Shown piece by piece: positions 34,083-42,320 of a stretch of 64,000 nucleotides of DNA. The notes under the pieces were generated by a model. The model worked only from the letters and a program-made list of their open reading frames with translations. It made no database searches and had not been told where the DNA came from. The stretch's first letter is position 1. Every line of letters begins with the position of its first letter. The position numbers and the translations under genes were made by a program. This DNA comes from Mycolicibacterium peregrinum (GTDB lineage: Bacteria > Actinomycetota > Actinomycetes > Mycobacteriales > Mycobacteriaceae): assembly GCF_001665785.1 (NCBI RefSeq), contig NZ_LZSO01000013.1:124001-188000 (forward strand). Direction: 5' to 3'.

Positions 34083-34099
34083 TTGGATACTCTATGCGA
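34083..34099 (-). promoter_or_regulatory. Putative GntR operator B4, upstream of the regulator itself
   Basis: TTGGATACTCTATGCGA; on the minus strand TCGCATAGAGTATCCAA. It matches site B2 at 15 of 17 positions and contains a TANNNT hexamer (TAGAGT). Confidence 0.65.
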
Positions 34100-34175
34100 T
34101 CAAGAGGTTGTGATGCCAGATCGCCGCCCCATCACGGCGCGTCCTAAAAGTCAGCCGTCGAAGGTGGGCGTCCCC

Positions 34176-34949
34176 TCAGATCAGCTCGATCGCCTCGGCG
34201 ATCGACGGCAGCACCCGGCTGGGCCGGAACGGATAGCGTTCGATGTCGGAGACCGACGTCGATCCGGTGAGCACCAGAATGGTCTCCAGACCCGCCTCGA
34301 TCCCGGCCACCACATCGGTGTCCATCCGGTCCCCCACCATCACGGTGTTCTCGGAGTGCGCCTCGATCCGATTCAGGGCGCTGCGGAACATCATCGGGTT
34401 GGGCTTGCCGACGAAGTAGGGATCACGTCCGGTCGCCTTGGTGATCATCGCCGCCACCGACCCGGTGGCGGGCAGCGGTCCCTCCGCCGACGGGCCACTG
34501 ACGTCAGGGTTGGTGGCAATGAACCGGGCACCGCCGAGGATCAGTCGGACAGCCTTGGTGATCGCCTCGAACGAATACGTGCGGGTCTCCCCCAGCACCA
34601 CGTAGTCCGGGTCGATGTCAGTCAGGGTGTAGCCGGCCTCGTGCAGTGCGGTGGTCAGCCCGGCCTCGCCGATCACATAGGCCGAGCCGCCCGGCTGCTG
34701 ATCGGCCAGGAACGCCGCCGTGGCCAGGGCCGACGTCCAGATCGACGTCTCGGGCACGATCAGCCCCGACCGCGCCAAGCGGGCGGCCAGGTCGCGCGGC
34801 GTGAAGATCGAATTATTGGTCAGGACCAGAAACGGCCGTTGTTTGTCGGCCAGGGTCTGCAGGAACTCGGCGGCACCCGGGAGCGCGTGCTCCTCGCGGA
34901 CCAGGACGCCGTCCATGTCGGTGAGCCAGCACTGGGCAGGTGAACGCAC
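34176..34949 (-). CDS. HAD-IIA family phosphatase, NagD-like
   Basis: A 257-residue HAD hydrolase. The nucleophile motif is LTDMDGVLV, motif II is LVLTNNS and the C-terminal acidic motif is MVGDRMDTDVVAG; a C2 cap lies between. NagD-like enzymes dephosphorylate nucleotides or sugar phosphates. The GTG at 34949 was chosen because the core domain begins eight residues later; the longer frame starts at a TTG. It appears monocistronic. Confidence 0.9.
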   Translation of the reverse strand: MRSPAQCWLTDMDGVLVREEHALPGAAEFLQTLADKQRPFLVLTNNSIFTPRDLAARLARSGLIVPETSIWTSALATAAFLADQQPGGSAYVIGEAGLTTALHEAGYTLTDIDPDYVVLGETRTYSFEAITKAVRLILGGARFIATNPDVSGPSAEGPLPATGSVAAMITKATGRDPYFVGKPNPMMFRSALNRIEAHSENTVMVGDRMDTDVVAGIEAGLETILVLTGSTSVSDIERYPFRPSRVLPSIAEAIELI

Positions 34950-35033
34950 GGGTCCAGTGTCCCAACTCGCAGGGCGGATCAAGCGGCAACGGAGTTATCC
35001 ACAGGGTGTGGCGACCTCGCGGCCGCGGAACGC

Positions 35034-35070
35034 CGATGCCCGGCCACGCTGGTTGCGTAGCCGGGCATCG
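35034..35070 (-). terminator. Hairpin terminator downstream of the aminotransferase
   Basis: Perfect 11-bp arms CGATGCCCGGC / GCCGGGCATCG around a 15-base loop, starting 13 bases after the aminotransferase stop. There is no clear U-tract, as usual for mycobacterial I-shaped terminators. Confidence 0.6.
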
Positions 35071-35082
35071 GGAAAACGGAGA

Positions 35083-36468
35083 TCAGTTGGCGTGCTGATC
35101 GGCGACGTCGAGTGCGGAGTCCAGAATCGCCAGACCCTCGCGCGCCTCCTGCTCGCTGACGTTGCACGGCGGCACCACGTGGATGCGGTTGAAGTTGGCG
35201 AACGGCAGCAGGCCGTTGGCCTTGCACGCGCCGATCACCGCATTCATCGCCGGGCTGGAGCCACCGTAAGGCGCCAGCGGCTCGCGGGTCTGCTGATCCG
35301 CGACGAGCTCGACCGCCCAGAACACACCCGCGCCGCGCACCTCGCCGACGCTGCGGTGCTTGGCCGCCAGCTCGGCCAGGCCGGGTGCCAGCACCTCGGC
35401 ACCGATCTTGGCGGCGTTCTCGACCATGCCCTCTTCGGCCATGGCGTTGATGGTGGCGACCGCGGCCGCGGTGGCCAGCGGGTGCCCGGAATAGGTCAGC
35501 CCACCCGGGTAGGAACGATGGGCGAACGTCTCGTAGATGGCCGGGCTGATCGCGACGCCACCGAGCGGAACGTAACCGGAGTTCACCCCCTTGGCGAAGG
35601 TGAGCAGATCGGGCACCACGTCGAAATGCTCGATGGAGAACCACTTTCCGCTACGCCCGAAGCCGGCCATCACCTCGTCGGCGATGAACACGATGCCGTA
35701 GCGGTCGCAGATCTCCCGCACCCCGGCCATGTATCCCGGCGGGGGAACCATGATGCCCGCGGTACCCGGGATCGACTCCAGGATGATCGCGGCGATGGTG
35801 GTCGGACCTTCCATCTGGATCAGCTTGTCGAGGTACTCCAGCGCGCGCTGGGATTCCTGTTCCTCGTTCTCGGCGTGGAACGACGAGCGGTAGAGGAATG
35901 GCCCGTTGAAGTGCAGGGTGCCGGAGTTGCCGCGGTCGTTGGGCCAGCGCCGCGGGTCACCGGTGAGGTTGATCGCGGTGTCGGTGCCACCGTGGTAGGC
36001 GCGGTACCGCGACAGCACTTTGTAACGGCCGGTGTGCAGGCGGGCCATTCGGACCGCGTGCTCGACCGCGTCGGCGCCACCGTTGGTGAAGAACACCTTG
36101 TTCAGCTCACCGGGGGTGCGCTCGGCGATCAGCCGGGCGGCCTCGGAGCGTGCCGAGTTGGCGTATTGCGGAGCCACGGTGCAGAGCTTGGCGGCCTGCT
36201 CGGCAATGGCGGCAACAACTTTCGGGTGCTGGTGACCGATGTTGGTGTTGACCAACTGGGAGGAGAAGTCCAGCAGCCGGTTGCCGTCGCCGTCCCAGAC
36301 GTACGAGCCCTGGGCGGCGGTGATCGTCATCGGCGAGATCTCCTCCTGCGCCGACCAGGAGTGGAACACGTGCGCGCGGTCTAGCTCGTAGGCCCGCGCG
36401 GCCTCGGCCTTCGCCGCGTCGACGGTCAACCCGTTGGGCAGCGTGGCGGACTCTTGAATCGCAGTCAT
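35083..36468 (-). CDS. Class III (omega) aminotransferase
   Basis: A 461-residue PLP-dependent aminotransferase. Visible blocks are VWDGDGNRLLDFSSQLVNTN, KVFFTNGGADAVEHAVRMAR, YRAYHGGTDTAINLTGDPRR, FIADEVMAGFGRSGKWF (PLP ring Asp) and LLTFAKGVNSGYVPLGGVA, which holds the PLP Lys. It converts an omega-amino acid or amine to a semialdehyde. The semialdehyde dehydrogenase gene lies 13 bases upstream in the same direction, so the pair likely degrades an omega-amino acid such as beta-alanine or an aminoisobutyrate. The start is ATG 36468. Confidence 0.93.
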   Translation of the reverse strand: MTAIQESATLPNGLTVDAAKAEAARAYELDRAHVFHSWSAQEEISPMTITAAQGSYVWDGDGNRLLDFSSQLVNTNIGHQHPKVVAAIAEQAAKLCTVAPQYANSARSEAARLIAERTPGELNKVFFTNGGADAVEHAVRMARLHTGRYKVLSRYRAYHGGTDTAINLTGDPRRWPNDRGNSGTLHFNGPFLYRSSFHAENEEQESQRALEYLDKLIQMEGPTTIAAIILESIPGTAGIMVPPPGYMAGVREICDRYGIVFIADEVMAGFGRSGKWFSIEHFDVVPDLLTFAKGVNSGYVPLGGVAISPAIYETFAHRSYPGGLTYSGHPLATAAAVATINAMAEEGMVENAAKIGAEVLAPGLAELAAKHRSVGEVRGAGVFWAVELVADQQTREPLAPYGGSSPAMNAVIGACKANGLLPFANFNRIHVVPPCNVSEQEAREGLAILDSALDVADQHAN

Positions 36469-36481
36469 GGGTGGAATTCTC

Positions 36482-37984
36482 TCACTTGTTCTCGGGGAAG
36501 CCGAGGTTGATACCACCGTGGCTGGGGTCCAGCCAGCGGGTGGTGATGGCCTTGGTGCGGGTGAAGAAGTGCACGCCCTCGGCGCCGTGTGCGTGGCTGT
36601 CGCCGAACAGCGATGCCTTCCAACCACCAAAGCTGTAGTAGGACATCGGAACCGGGATCGGCACGTTGATGCCGACCATGCCGACCTCGACCTCGTTCTG
36701 GAACCGCCGCGCGGCGCCACCGTCGTTGGTGAAGATCGCGGTGCCGTTGCCGTAGGGGTTGTTGTTGATCAGCTCAAGCGCCTCGTCGTAGGTCTCGACG
36801 CGCAGGACCGACAGCACCGGGCCGAAGATCTCGTCGGTGTAGACGCTCATCTCCGGGGTGACGTTGTCCAGCAGGGTCGGGCCGAGCCAGAAGCCACCCG
36901 AATCCCGTTGACCCGCCCCGTCCAGGACGGTACGACCGTCGACGACGACCTTGGCACCGTCGGCCTCGCCCGCGTCGATGTAGGAGGCCACCTTGTCGCG
37001 GTGGGCCTTGGTGACCAGCGGCCCCATGTCCGAATCCTTGGTTCCGTCACCGGTTTTGATGGTGGCGGCACGCTCGGCGATCTTGGCGACCAGCTCGTCG
37101 GCGATGGGGCCCACGGCGACGGCGGCCGAGATGGCCATGCAACGCTCACCGGCGGAACCGAATCCGGCGTTGATCATGGCGTCGGCAGCGAGATCCAGAT
37201 CGGCGTCGGGCAGGATCACCGCGTGGTTCTTGGCCCCACCCAGGGCCTGCACGCGCTTGCCCGCCGCGGTGGCGGTGGCGTAGACGTACTGCGCGATCGG
37301 GGTGGACCCGACGAAGGACACCGCCTTGATCTTGGGGTTGGTCAGCACCTCGTCGACGGCTGTCTTGTCACCCTGCAGGACGTTGAATACGCCTTCGGGC
37401 AGTCCGGCCTCGGCCCACAGCTGCGCCATCCACAGCGAGGCGCTCGGGTCTTTCTCCGACGGCTTGAGCACCACGGTGTTGCCCGCGGCGATGGCGATCG
37501 GGAAGAACCACATCGGCACCATGGCGGGGAAGTTGAACGGCGAGATGATGCCGACGGGTCCCAGCGGCTGGAGCACGGAGTGCACGTCGACGTTGGTCGA
37601 GGCGTTCTCGGTGAACCCACCCTTGAGCAGATTCGGTATGCCGCAAGCGAACTCGACGACCTCAAGGCCGCGGCTGACCTCGCCGAGCGCGTCGGAGAGC
37701 ACCTTGCCGTGCTCGCTGGTGATGATCTCGGCGAGTTCACCCTTGCGCTGGTTGAGCAGCTCGCGGAAGGCGAACAGCACCGAGGTGCGCTTGGTCAGCG
37801 ACGCATCACGCCAGGCCGGGAACGCCGCGGCGGCGGCGTCGATCACCGCACGCGCGTCATCCACACTGGCCAGCGCGACCTCGCCGGTGACCGCACCGGC
37901 CGCCGGGTTGGTCACCGGGGCGGTGGCGGTCGAAGTGCCGGCAAATACCTTGCCGTCGCGCCAATGCTGGATGACATTGCTCAT
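36482..37984 (-). CDS. mmsA: CoA-acylating methylmalonate-semialdehyde dehydrogenase
   Basis: A 500-residue aldehyde dehydrogenase of the MmsA group. The NAD/CoA-binding part has ISPFNFPAMVPMWFFPIAIA and VSFVGSTPIAQYVY. The catalytic Cys is in GSAGERCMAIS, and the C-terminus has VGINVPIPVPMSYYSFGGWK and FFTRTKAITTRW. MmsA oxidises malonate or methylmalonate semialdehyde to acetyl- or propionyl-CoA with decarboxylation. It is cotranscribed with the aminotransferase and divergent from the PucR regulator. The start is ATG 37984; longer frames run into the promoter region. Confidence 0.95.
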   Translation of the reverse strand: MSNVIQHWRDGKVFAGTSTATAPVTNPAAGAVTGEVALASVDDARAVIDAAAAAFPAWRDASLTKRTSVLFAFRELLNQRKGELAEIITSEHGKVLSDALGEVSRGLEVVEFACGIPNLLKGGFTENASTNVDVHSVLQPLGPVGIISPFNFPAMVPMWFFPIAIAAGNTVVLKPSEKDPSASLWMAQLWAEAGLPEGVFNVLQGDKTAVDEVLTNPKIKAVSFVGSTPIAQYVYATATAAGKRVQALGGAKNHAVILPDADLDLAADAMINAGFGSAGERCMAISAAVAVGPIADELVAKIAERAATIKTGDGTKDSDMGPLVTKAHRDKVASYIDAGEADGAKVVVDGRTVLDGAGQRDSGGFWLGPTLLDNVTPEMSVYTDEIFGPVLSVLRVETYDEALELINNNPYGNGTAIFTNDGGAARRFQNEVEVGMVGINVPIPVPMSYYSFGGWKASLFGDSHAHGAEGVHFFTRTKAITTRWLDPSHGGINLGFPENK

Positions 37985-38084
37985 GGATTCCCGAACCTTC
38001 CTGTGGCGGTAAGTACTGGTACTACTCTGGGCCACTGTCAACACAGGCGGGACGATCATCTTGTAATCCTGATCGGGCGGTTCA

Positions 38085-38097
38085 TTACACTTTGTAA
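38085..38097. promoter_or_regulatory. Short inverted repeat at the pucR-like start, possible operator
   Basis: TTACA-CTT-TGTAA (5-bp arms) ends two bases before the PucR-like ATG, in the 114-base divergent promoter shared with mmsA. A related TTGTAA lies about 25 bases upstream. It is a candidate autoregulatory site, but the arms are short. Confidence 0.3.
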
Positions 38098-38098
38098 A

Positions 38099-39703
38099 AT
38101 GATCCCGACCGTGCGCGACATCGTCAGCCTCCCGGTGGTGCAGGCCGGCGAGCCCGAGGTGCTCAGCGCACAACAGCTGGACCGGCCGGTGCGCTGGGTC
38201 CACGTGAGCGACATGCCGGACCTGGCCGGCCTGCTGCAGGGTGGCGAACTGGTGCTCACCACCGGTGCCGCACTGCGTGACGCACCCCGCGACTACCTGC
38301 GACGGATGCACCGGGCAGGAGTGGTCGGCGTGGTCGTCGAACTGGGCACCCGCATCGAATCACTTCCCGACAGCGTCGGGAAGATGGCGCAGACCCTCGG
38401 CCTGGCGCTGGTGGTCCTGCACCGACAGACCAAGTTCGTCGAAGTCACCGAGGCGGTGCATCGCCTCATCGTGGCCGACCAGTACGAGGAACTGGAGTTC
38501 GCCCACCGCACCCACAAGACCTTCACCGAGCTGAGCATGAAGCGCCCGTCGATGGCGGACATCGTGCGCGCGGCCGCCGAGATGATCGATGAATCGGTGG
38601 TACTGGAAGACCTGTCCCGCCAGGTGCTGGCGATCTCACCTCGCAACGAGCCGGCCACCACCGTGCTCGCCGACTGGCAACAGCGATCACGGGCGATGAC
38701 GGAACCGTGGGTCACCACGGCCGTCGGCCCACGCGCCGAGGAGTGGGGTCGGCTGATCGTCCCGCACGCCCCGGCAGCGGCAGACAAGACGAAGATGGTC
38801 CTGGAACGCGCCTCACAGGCGCTCGCCCTGCACCGGATGGCCGAAAGGGGCCGGACCGGCCTCGAGCATCAGGCCCAGAGCGGGTTGATCGACGACATTC
38901 TCGGCGGACGAATTGACGACGACCGCGAGGCCGACGCCAGGGCGCTGGCCCTCGGCCTACGAGCCGGTGGCACCTACCTGCCTGCCACCATCCGGGTGGG
39001 TGCGCCACCGGACCGGCTCGACCCGGTGGGCACCCAACGCCGCAACATCCGCATCCTCGACGCAGTCACTCACAGCGTGAAAGCCCAAGGGCACAGCGCG
39101 ATCTGCTCGATCCGGCGAGACGGCGAGATCGGCCTGGTGCTGGCGCTGAATCCGCGGCGCGGGTCCAGCGCCGAAGTCACCCTGAGCCGGCTGGCCGAGG
39201 GCTGGCGTGAGGCCATCGCCCGCGGCGGCGACGCGGACAAGGTCGTCATCGCCGTCGGTGCTGGCGCCGGTGCGTTCGCCGACGCCGTCCACGGGTTGCG
39301 CGAAGCCGCCCACGTCGCCGAAGTCGCGGCGTCGATGCCGGATCTGACCCGGCCGTTCGTGCGCGCCTCCGATGTCCGACTACGTGGGCTGATCACGCTG
39401 CTGCTCGACGATCCGCGCGTTCAGATGTTCGCCGAAACCGAACTGAAGTCCATTCTGATCCATGACGCCGATCAGGGCACCGATGATCTCGCCGTGCTGC
39501 GCGGCTACCTGGAACTCGCGGGCAACAAGTCCGCACTCGCCAAACGTCTGCACATGAGCCGCCCCGCGCTCTACGGACGCCTGGCCTCGATCGAACGGAG
39601 ACTCGGCGTCAACCTCGACGACGGCGAATCGATGACATCGCTGCACGTGGCGCTGCTGGTGCTCGACGCGCAACGCGTTGCCGCCACACAGCCACCACGC
39701 TGA
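38099..39703 (+). CDS. PucR family transcriptional regulator
   Basis: A 534-residue regulator. An N-terminal PucR domain (PTVRDIVSLPVVQAGEPEVL, VRWVHVSDMPDLAGLLQGGE) is followed by a GGDEF-like CdaR middle region. The C-terminal helix-turn-helix is LELAGNKSALAKRLHMSRPA with LYGRLASIERRLGVNLDD. Such regulators activate amino-acid or purine/pyrimidine catabolic genes. Being divergent from mmsA and the aminotransferase, it most likely controls them. The ATG at 38099 has no obvious Shine-Dalgarno sequence, so the transcript may be leaderless. The frame extends far upstream, but that part is antisense to mmsA and was excluded. Confidence 0.92.
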   Translation: MIPTVRDIVSLPVVQAGEPEVLSAQQLDRPVRWVHVSDMPDLAGLLQGGELVLTTGAALRDAPRDYLRRMHRAGVVGVVVELGTRIESLPDSVGKMAQTLGLALVVLHRQTKFVEVTEAVHRLIVADQYEELEFAHRTHKTFTELSMKRPSMADIVRAAAEMIDESVVLEDLSRQVLAISPRNEPATTVLADWQQRSRAMTEPWVTTAVGPRAEEWGRLIVPHAPAAADKTKMVLERASQALALHRMAERGRTGLEHQAQSGLIDDILGGRIDDDREADARALALGLRAGGTYLPATIRVGAPPDRLDPVGTQRRNIRILDAVTHSVKAQGHSAICSIRRDGEIGLVLALNPRRGSSAEVTLSRLAEGWREAIARGGDADKVVIAVGAGAGAFADAVHGLREAAHVAEVAASMPDLTRPFVRASDVRLRGLITLLLDDPRVQMFAETELKSILIHDADQGTDDLAVLRGYLELAGNKSALAKRLHMSRPALYGRLASIERRLGVNLDDGESMTSLHVALLVLDAQRVAATQPPR

Positions 39704-39730
39704 GAGCACCTCGGGACTCATACTTGTCCG

Positions 39731-40117
39731 ATGGCAGATCGCAATGTGCTGGGCGGCCCGCTCGAGGAGTGCGGCACCGACCCGCTTACCGGCTTCTACC
39801 GCGACGGATGCTGCTCGACGGGCGACGCCGACGCGGGCCGGCACACCATCTGCGCCGTCGTGACCACCGAATTCCTGGACCACCAGCAGTCGATCGGCAA
39901 CGACCTGTCGACACCGGCACCACAGTACCGGTTTCCCGGCCTGGTGCCCGGGGACCGCTGGTGCGTCACCGCCGTCAACTGGCTGCGCGCGCACAACGAC
40001 GGCAAGGCGGCCCCGGTGGTGCTGGCCGCCACTCATGAGCGCACCCTCGATGTGGTGCCGCTCGACGTTCTTCGGCAGTATGCGGTTGATGTGCCCGACG
40101 ACCTGGGCAGCCTCTGA
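39731..40117 (+). CDS. DUF2237 family protein
   Basis: A 128-residue protein matching the conserved DUF2237 pattern: NVLGGPLEECGTDPLTGFYR, DGCCSTGDADAGRHTICAVV, GNDLSTPAPQYRFPGLVPGD and WCVTAVNWLRA. Several Cys and His residues are invariant in this family and could bind a metal, but no function is known. It follows the PucR-like gene by 27 bases and precedes selO; grouping with either is uncertain. Confidence 0.88.
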   Translation: MADRNVLGGPLEECGTDPLTGFYRDGCCSTGDADAGRHTICAVVTTEFLDHQQSIGNDLSTPAPQYRFPGLVPGDRWCVTAVNWLRAHNDGKAAPVVLAATHERTLDVVPLDVLRQYAVDVPDDLGSL

Positions 40118-40136
40118 GGCTCCGTAGGCTCGAGAC

Positions 40137-41591
40137 GTGAGCGTCGCACCCGATACGAGCGTCATCCTGGACAACCGCTTCGCCCGCGCGCTTCCCGAGA
40201 TGGCGGTCGCGTGGCAGGCCGAGCCGGCCCCCGCACTGCGGTTGCTGGTGCTCAACGAGGAGTTGGCGGCCGAACTCGGCCTCGACGCCTCGTGGCTGCG
40301 CAGCCCCGACGGCCTCGGCCTGCTGTCGGGCACTGTCATGCCCGACGGAGCCACCCCGGTCGCGCAGGCCTACGCCGGGCACCAGTTCGGCGGGTATGTT
40401 CCGCGCCTGGGCGACGGCCGCGCCCTGCTGCTGGGCGAATTCGTCGGCGCCGACGGCCGTCCCCGCGATCTGCATCTCAAGGGGTCGGGGCGCACGCCGT
40501 TCGCCCGTGGCGGGGACGGCCTGGCCGTCGTCGGACCCATGTTGCGCGAGTACATCGTCAGCGAAGCGATGCATGCCATGGGCATCCCCACCACCCGTGC
40601 CCTCGCCGTGGTGGCCACCGGCCGGGACGTCCGGCGCGAGACTCTGCTGCCCGGGGCGGTGCTGGCGAGGGTCGCCGACAGCCACCTGCGGGTCGGTAGC
40701 TTCCAGTACGCGAGCGCACAGGCCCAGACCGTCGGCGACATCGCGTTGCTGCGGCGGCTGGCCGACCACGCCATCGCCCGGCACCATCCCGACGCGGCCG
40801 ATGCCGAGAACCCGTACCTGGCGCTGTACGAGGGTGTCGTCGCGGCGCAGGCCACTCTGCTGGCCCAGTGGATGCTCGTCGGGTTCGTCCACGGCGTGAT
40901 GAACACCGACAACATGACCATCTCCGGTGAGACCATCGACTACGGACCGTGTGCGTTCATGGAAACCTTTGATCCGGCAACGGTATTCAGCTCGATCGAC
41001 CATGGCGGCCGCTACGCCTACGGGAATCAGCCGACCGTGGCCGCGTGGAACCTGGCACGCTTCGCCGAAACCCTGTTGCCCCTGCTCGCTGACGACGGTG
41101 AGCACGCCGTCGAACTCGCCACCCGGGCACTGCGCGAGTTCGGGCCACAGTTCGACGCGGCGTGGTCGGCTGGGATGCGCGCCAAGCTCGGACTGCCCGA
41201 CGATGTCGACGACGAAGTGGCACGCACCCTGATCGACGACCTGCTGGTGCTGTTGCAGCAGAACCGAACTGACTACACGTCGTTCTTCCGCGACCTCGCC
41301 CGTACCGCGCGCGGGGAGTCCGCGATCGCCGGCGGATTCGACGAATGGCTCGCGCGATGGCAAGCCTTCGGCCCTGACACCGCTGCGATGGACCGGGTGA
41401 ACCCCGTCTACATCCCCCGCAATCATCTCGTCGAAGAAGCATTGAATGCCGGGATGAACGGCGACATGGAACCCGTCGAGCACCTGATGGACGCTCTCGC
41501 TGCGCCCTTTCACGAACGTCCCGGGCTCGAACGGTTTGCCGCACCCGCGCCCGCGGACTTCGGCGCCTACCGCACGTTCTGCGGAACCTGA
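40137..41591 (+). CDS. selO: Protein adenylyltransferase SelO (YdiU family)
   Basis: A 484-residue pseudokinase-fold enzyme. The family blocks are [77 protein letters not shown] and [15 protein letters not shown]. SelO transfers AMP to Ser/Thr/Tyr of target proteins and is linked to redox stress. The C-terminus ends FCGT, with Cys in the place of the selenocysteine found near the end of the eukaryotic protein. It starts with a GTG. Confidence 0.95.
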   Translation: MSVAPDTSVILDNRFARALPEMAVAWQAEPAPALRLLVLNEELAAELGLDASWLRSPDGLGLLSGTVMPDGATPVAQAYAGHQFGGYVPRLGDGRALLLGEFVGADGRPRDLHLKGSGRTPFARGGDGLAVVGPMLREYIVSEAMHAMGIPTTRALAVVATGRDVRRETLLPGAVLARVADSHLRVGSFQYASAQAQTVGDIALLRRLADHAIARHHPDAADAENPYLALYEGVVAAQATLLAQWMLVGFVHGVMNTDNMTISGETIDYGPCAFMETFDPATVFSSIDHGGRYAYGNQPTVAAWNLARFAETLLPLLADDGEHAVELATRALREFGPQFDAAWSAGMRAKLGLPDDVDDEVARTLIDDLLVLLQQNRTDYTSFFRDLARTARGESAIAGGFDEWLARWQAFGPDTAAMDRVNPVYIPRNHLVEEALNAGMNGDMEPVEHLMDALAAPFHERPGLERFAAPAPADFGAYRTFCGT

Positions 41592-41615
41592 CGACCAGCC
41601 GCTACGGTGGGTCGG

Positions 41616-42320
41616 GTGACGACGATCACGATGAACACACCCGACGGCCCGATCGACGCTCTGCTCGGCCTCCCCAGCGGGGAGGGCCCGTGGCCCGGAG
41701 TGGTGATCATCCATGACGCGATCGGCTACGCACCCGACAACGAGGCGATCTCCGAACGCGTCGCGGCCGCCGGCTATCTCGCGCTCACGCCGAATCTCTA
41801 CGCGCGCGGCGGTCGGGCCCGCTGCATCACCCGGGTGATGCGGGAGCTGCTGACCCAGCGCGGCCGGGCCCTCGACGACATCCTGGCGGCACGCGACCAT
41901 CTGCGGGCACACCCGCAGTGCACCGGAACGGTGGGCATCGCAGGTTTCTGCATGGGCGGACAGTTCGCGCTTATTCTGGGCCCCAAAGGATTTGGTGCGT
42001 CGGCACCGTTCTACGGCACCCCGCTGCCGAGGCGGCTCGACCAGACATTGGACGCCTCGTGCCCGGTGGTGGCCAGCTTCGGCCGCCGTGACCCCCTGGG
42101 CATCGGTGCAGCGGACCGGTTGCAGCGCGTCGTCGACGCCAAGAACATCCCGGCCGACATCAAGGTCTACCCCGATGCCGGCCACAGCTTCGCCAACCAG
42201 TTGCCCGCGCAGTCGTTACTGCGGATCACCGGCTTCGGCTACAACGAGGCCGCCACCGCCGATGCCTGGTCACGCGTGTTCGCGTTCTTCGGCGAGCACC
42301 TGAGCGCTAAAGCCAACTGA
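41616..42320 (+). CDS. Dienelactone hydrolase family protein
   Basis: A 234-residue alpha/beta hydrolase. The nucleophile is Cys in IAGFCMGGQFAL, the hallmark of dienelactone hydrolases. Asp in FGRRDPLGIGAA and His in PDAGHSFANQ complete a likely triad. Members hydrolyse dienelactones or other small esters; no ring-cleavage genes lie nearby. The start is GTG 41616, with an ATG five codons later as an alternative. Its 3' end overlaps the converging M20 amidohydrolase gene by 14 bases. Confidence 0.9.
   Translation: MTTITMNTPDGPIDALLGLPSGEGPWPGVVIIHDAIGYAPDNEAISERVAAAGYLALTPNLYARGGRARCITRVMRELLTQRGRALDDILAARDHLRAHPQCTGTVGIAGFCMGGQFALILGPKGFGASAPFYGTPLPRRLDQTLDASCPVVASFGRRDPLGIGAADRLQRVVDAKNIPADIKVYPDAGHSFANQLPAQSLLRITGFGYNEAATADAWSRVFAFFGEHLSAKAN

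Noticed and set aside
36467..38098. Long open frame upstream of the PucR-like regulator
   Set aside because: It mirrors mmsA on the other strand and has the skewed His/Asp/Gly/Val composition of a high-GC shadow frame.
39975..42185. 736-codon open frame on the minus strand
   Set aside because: It is antisense to selO and the dienelactone hydrolase gene, both of which have clear family motifs; the frame has none.
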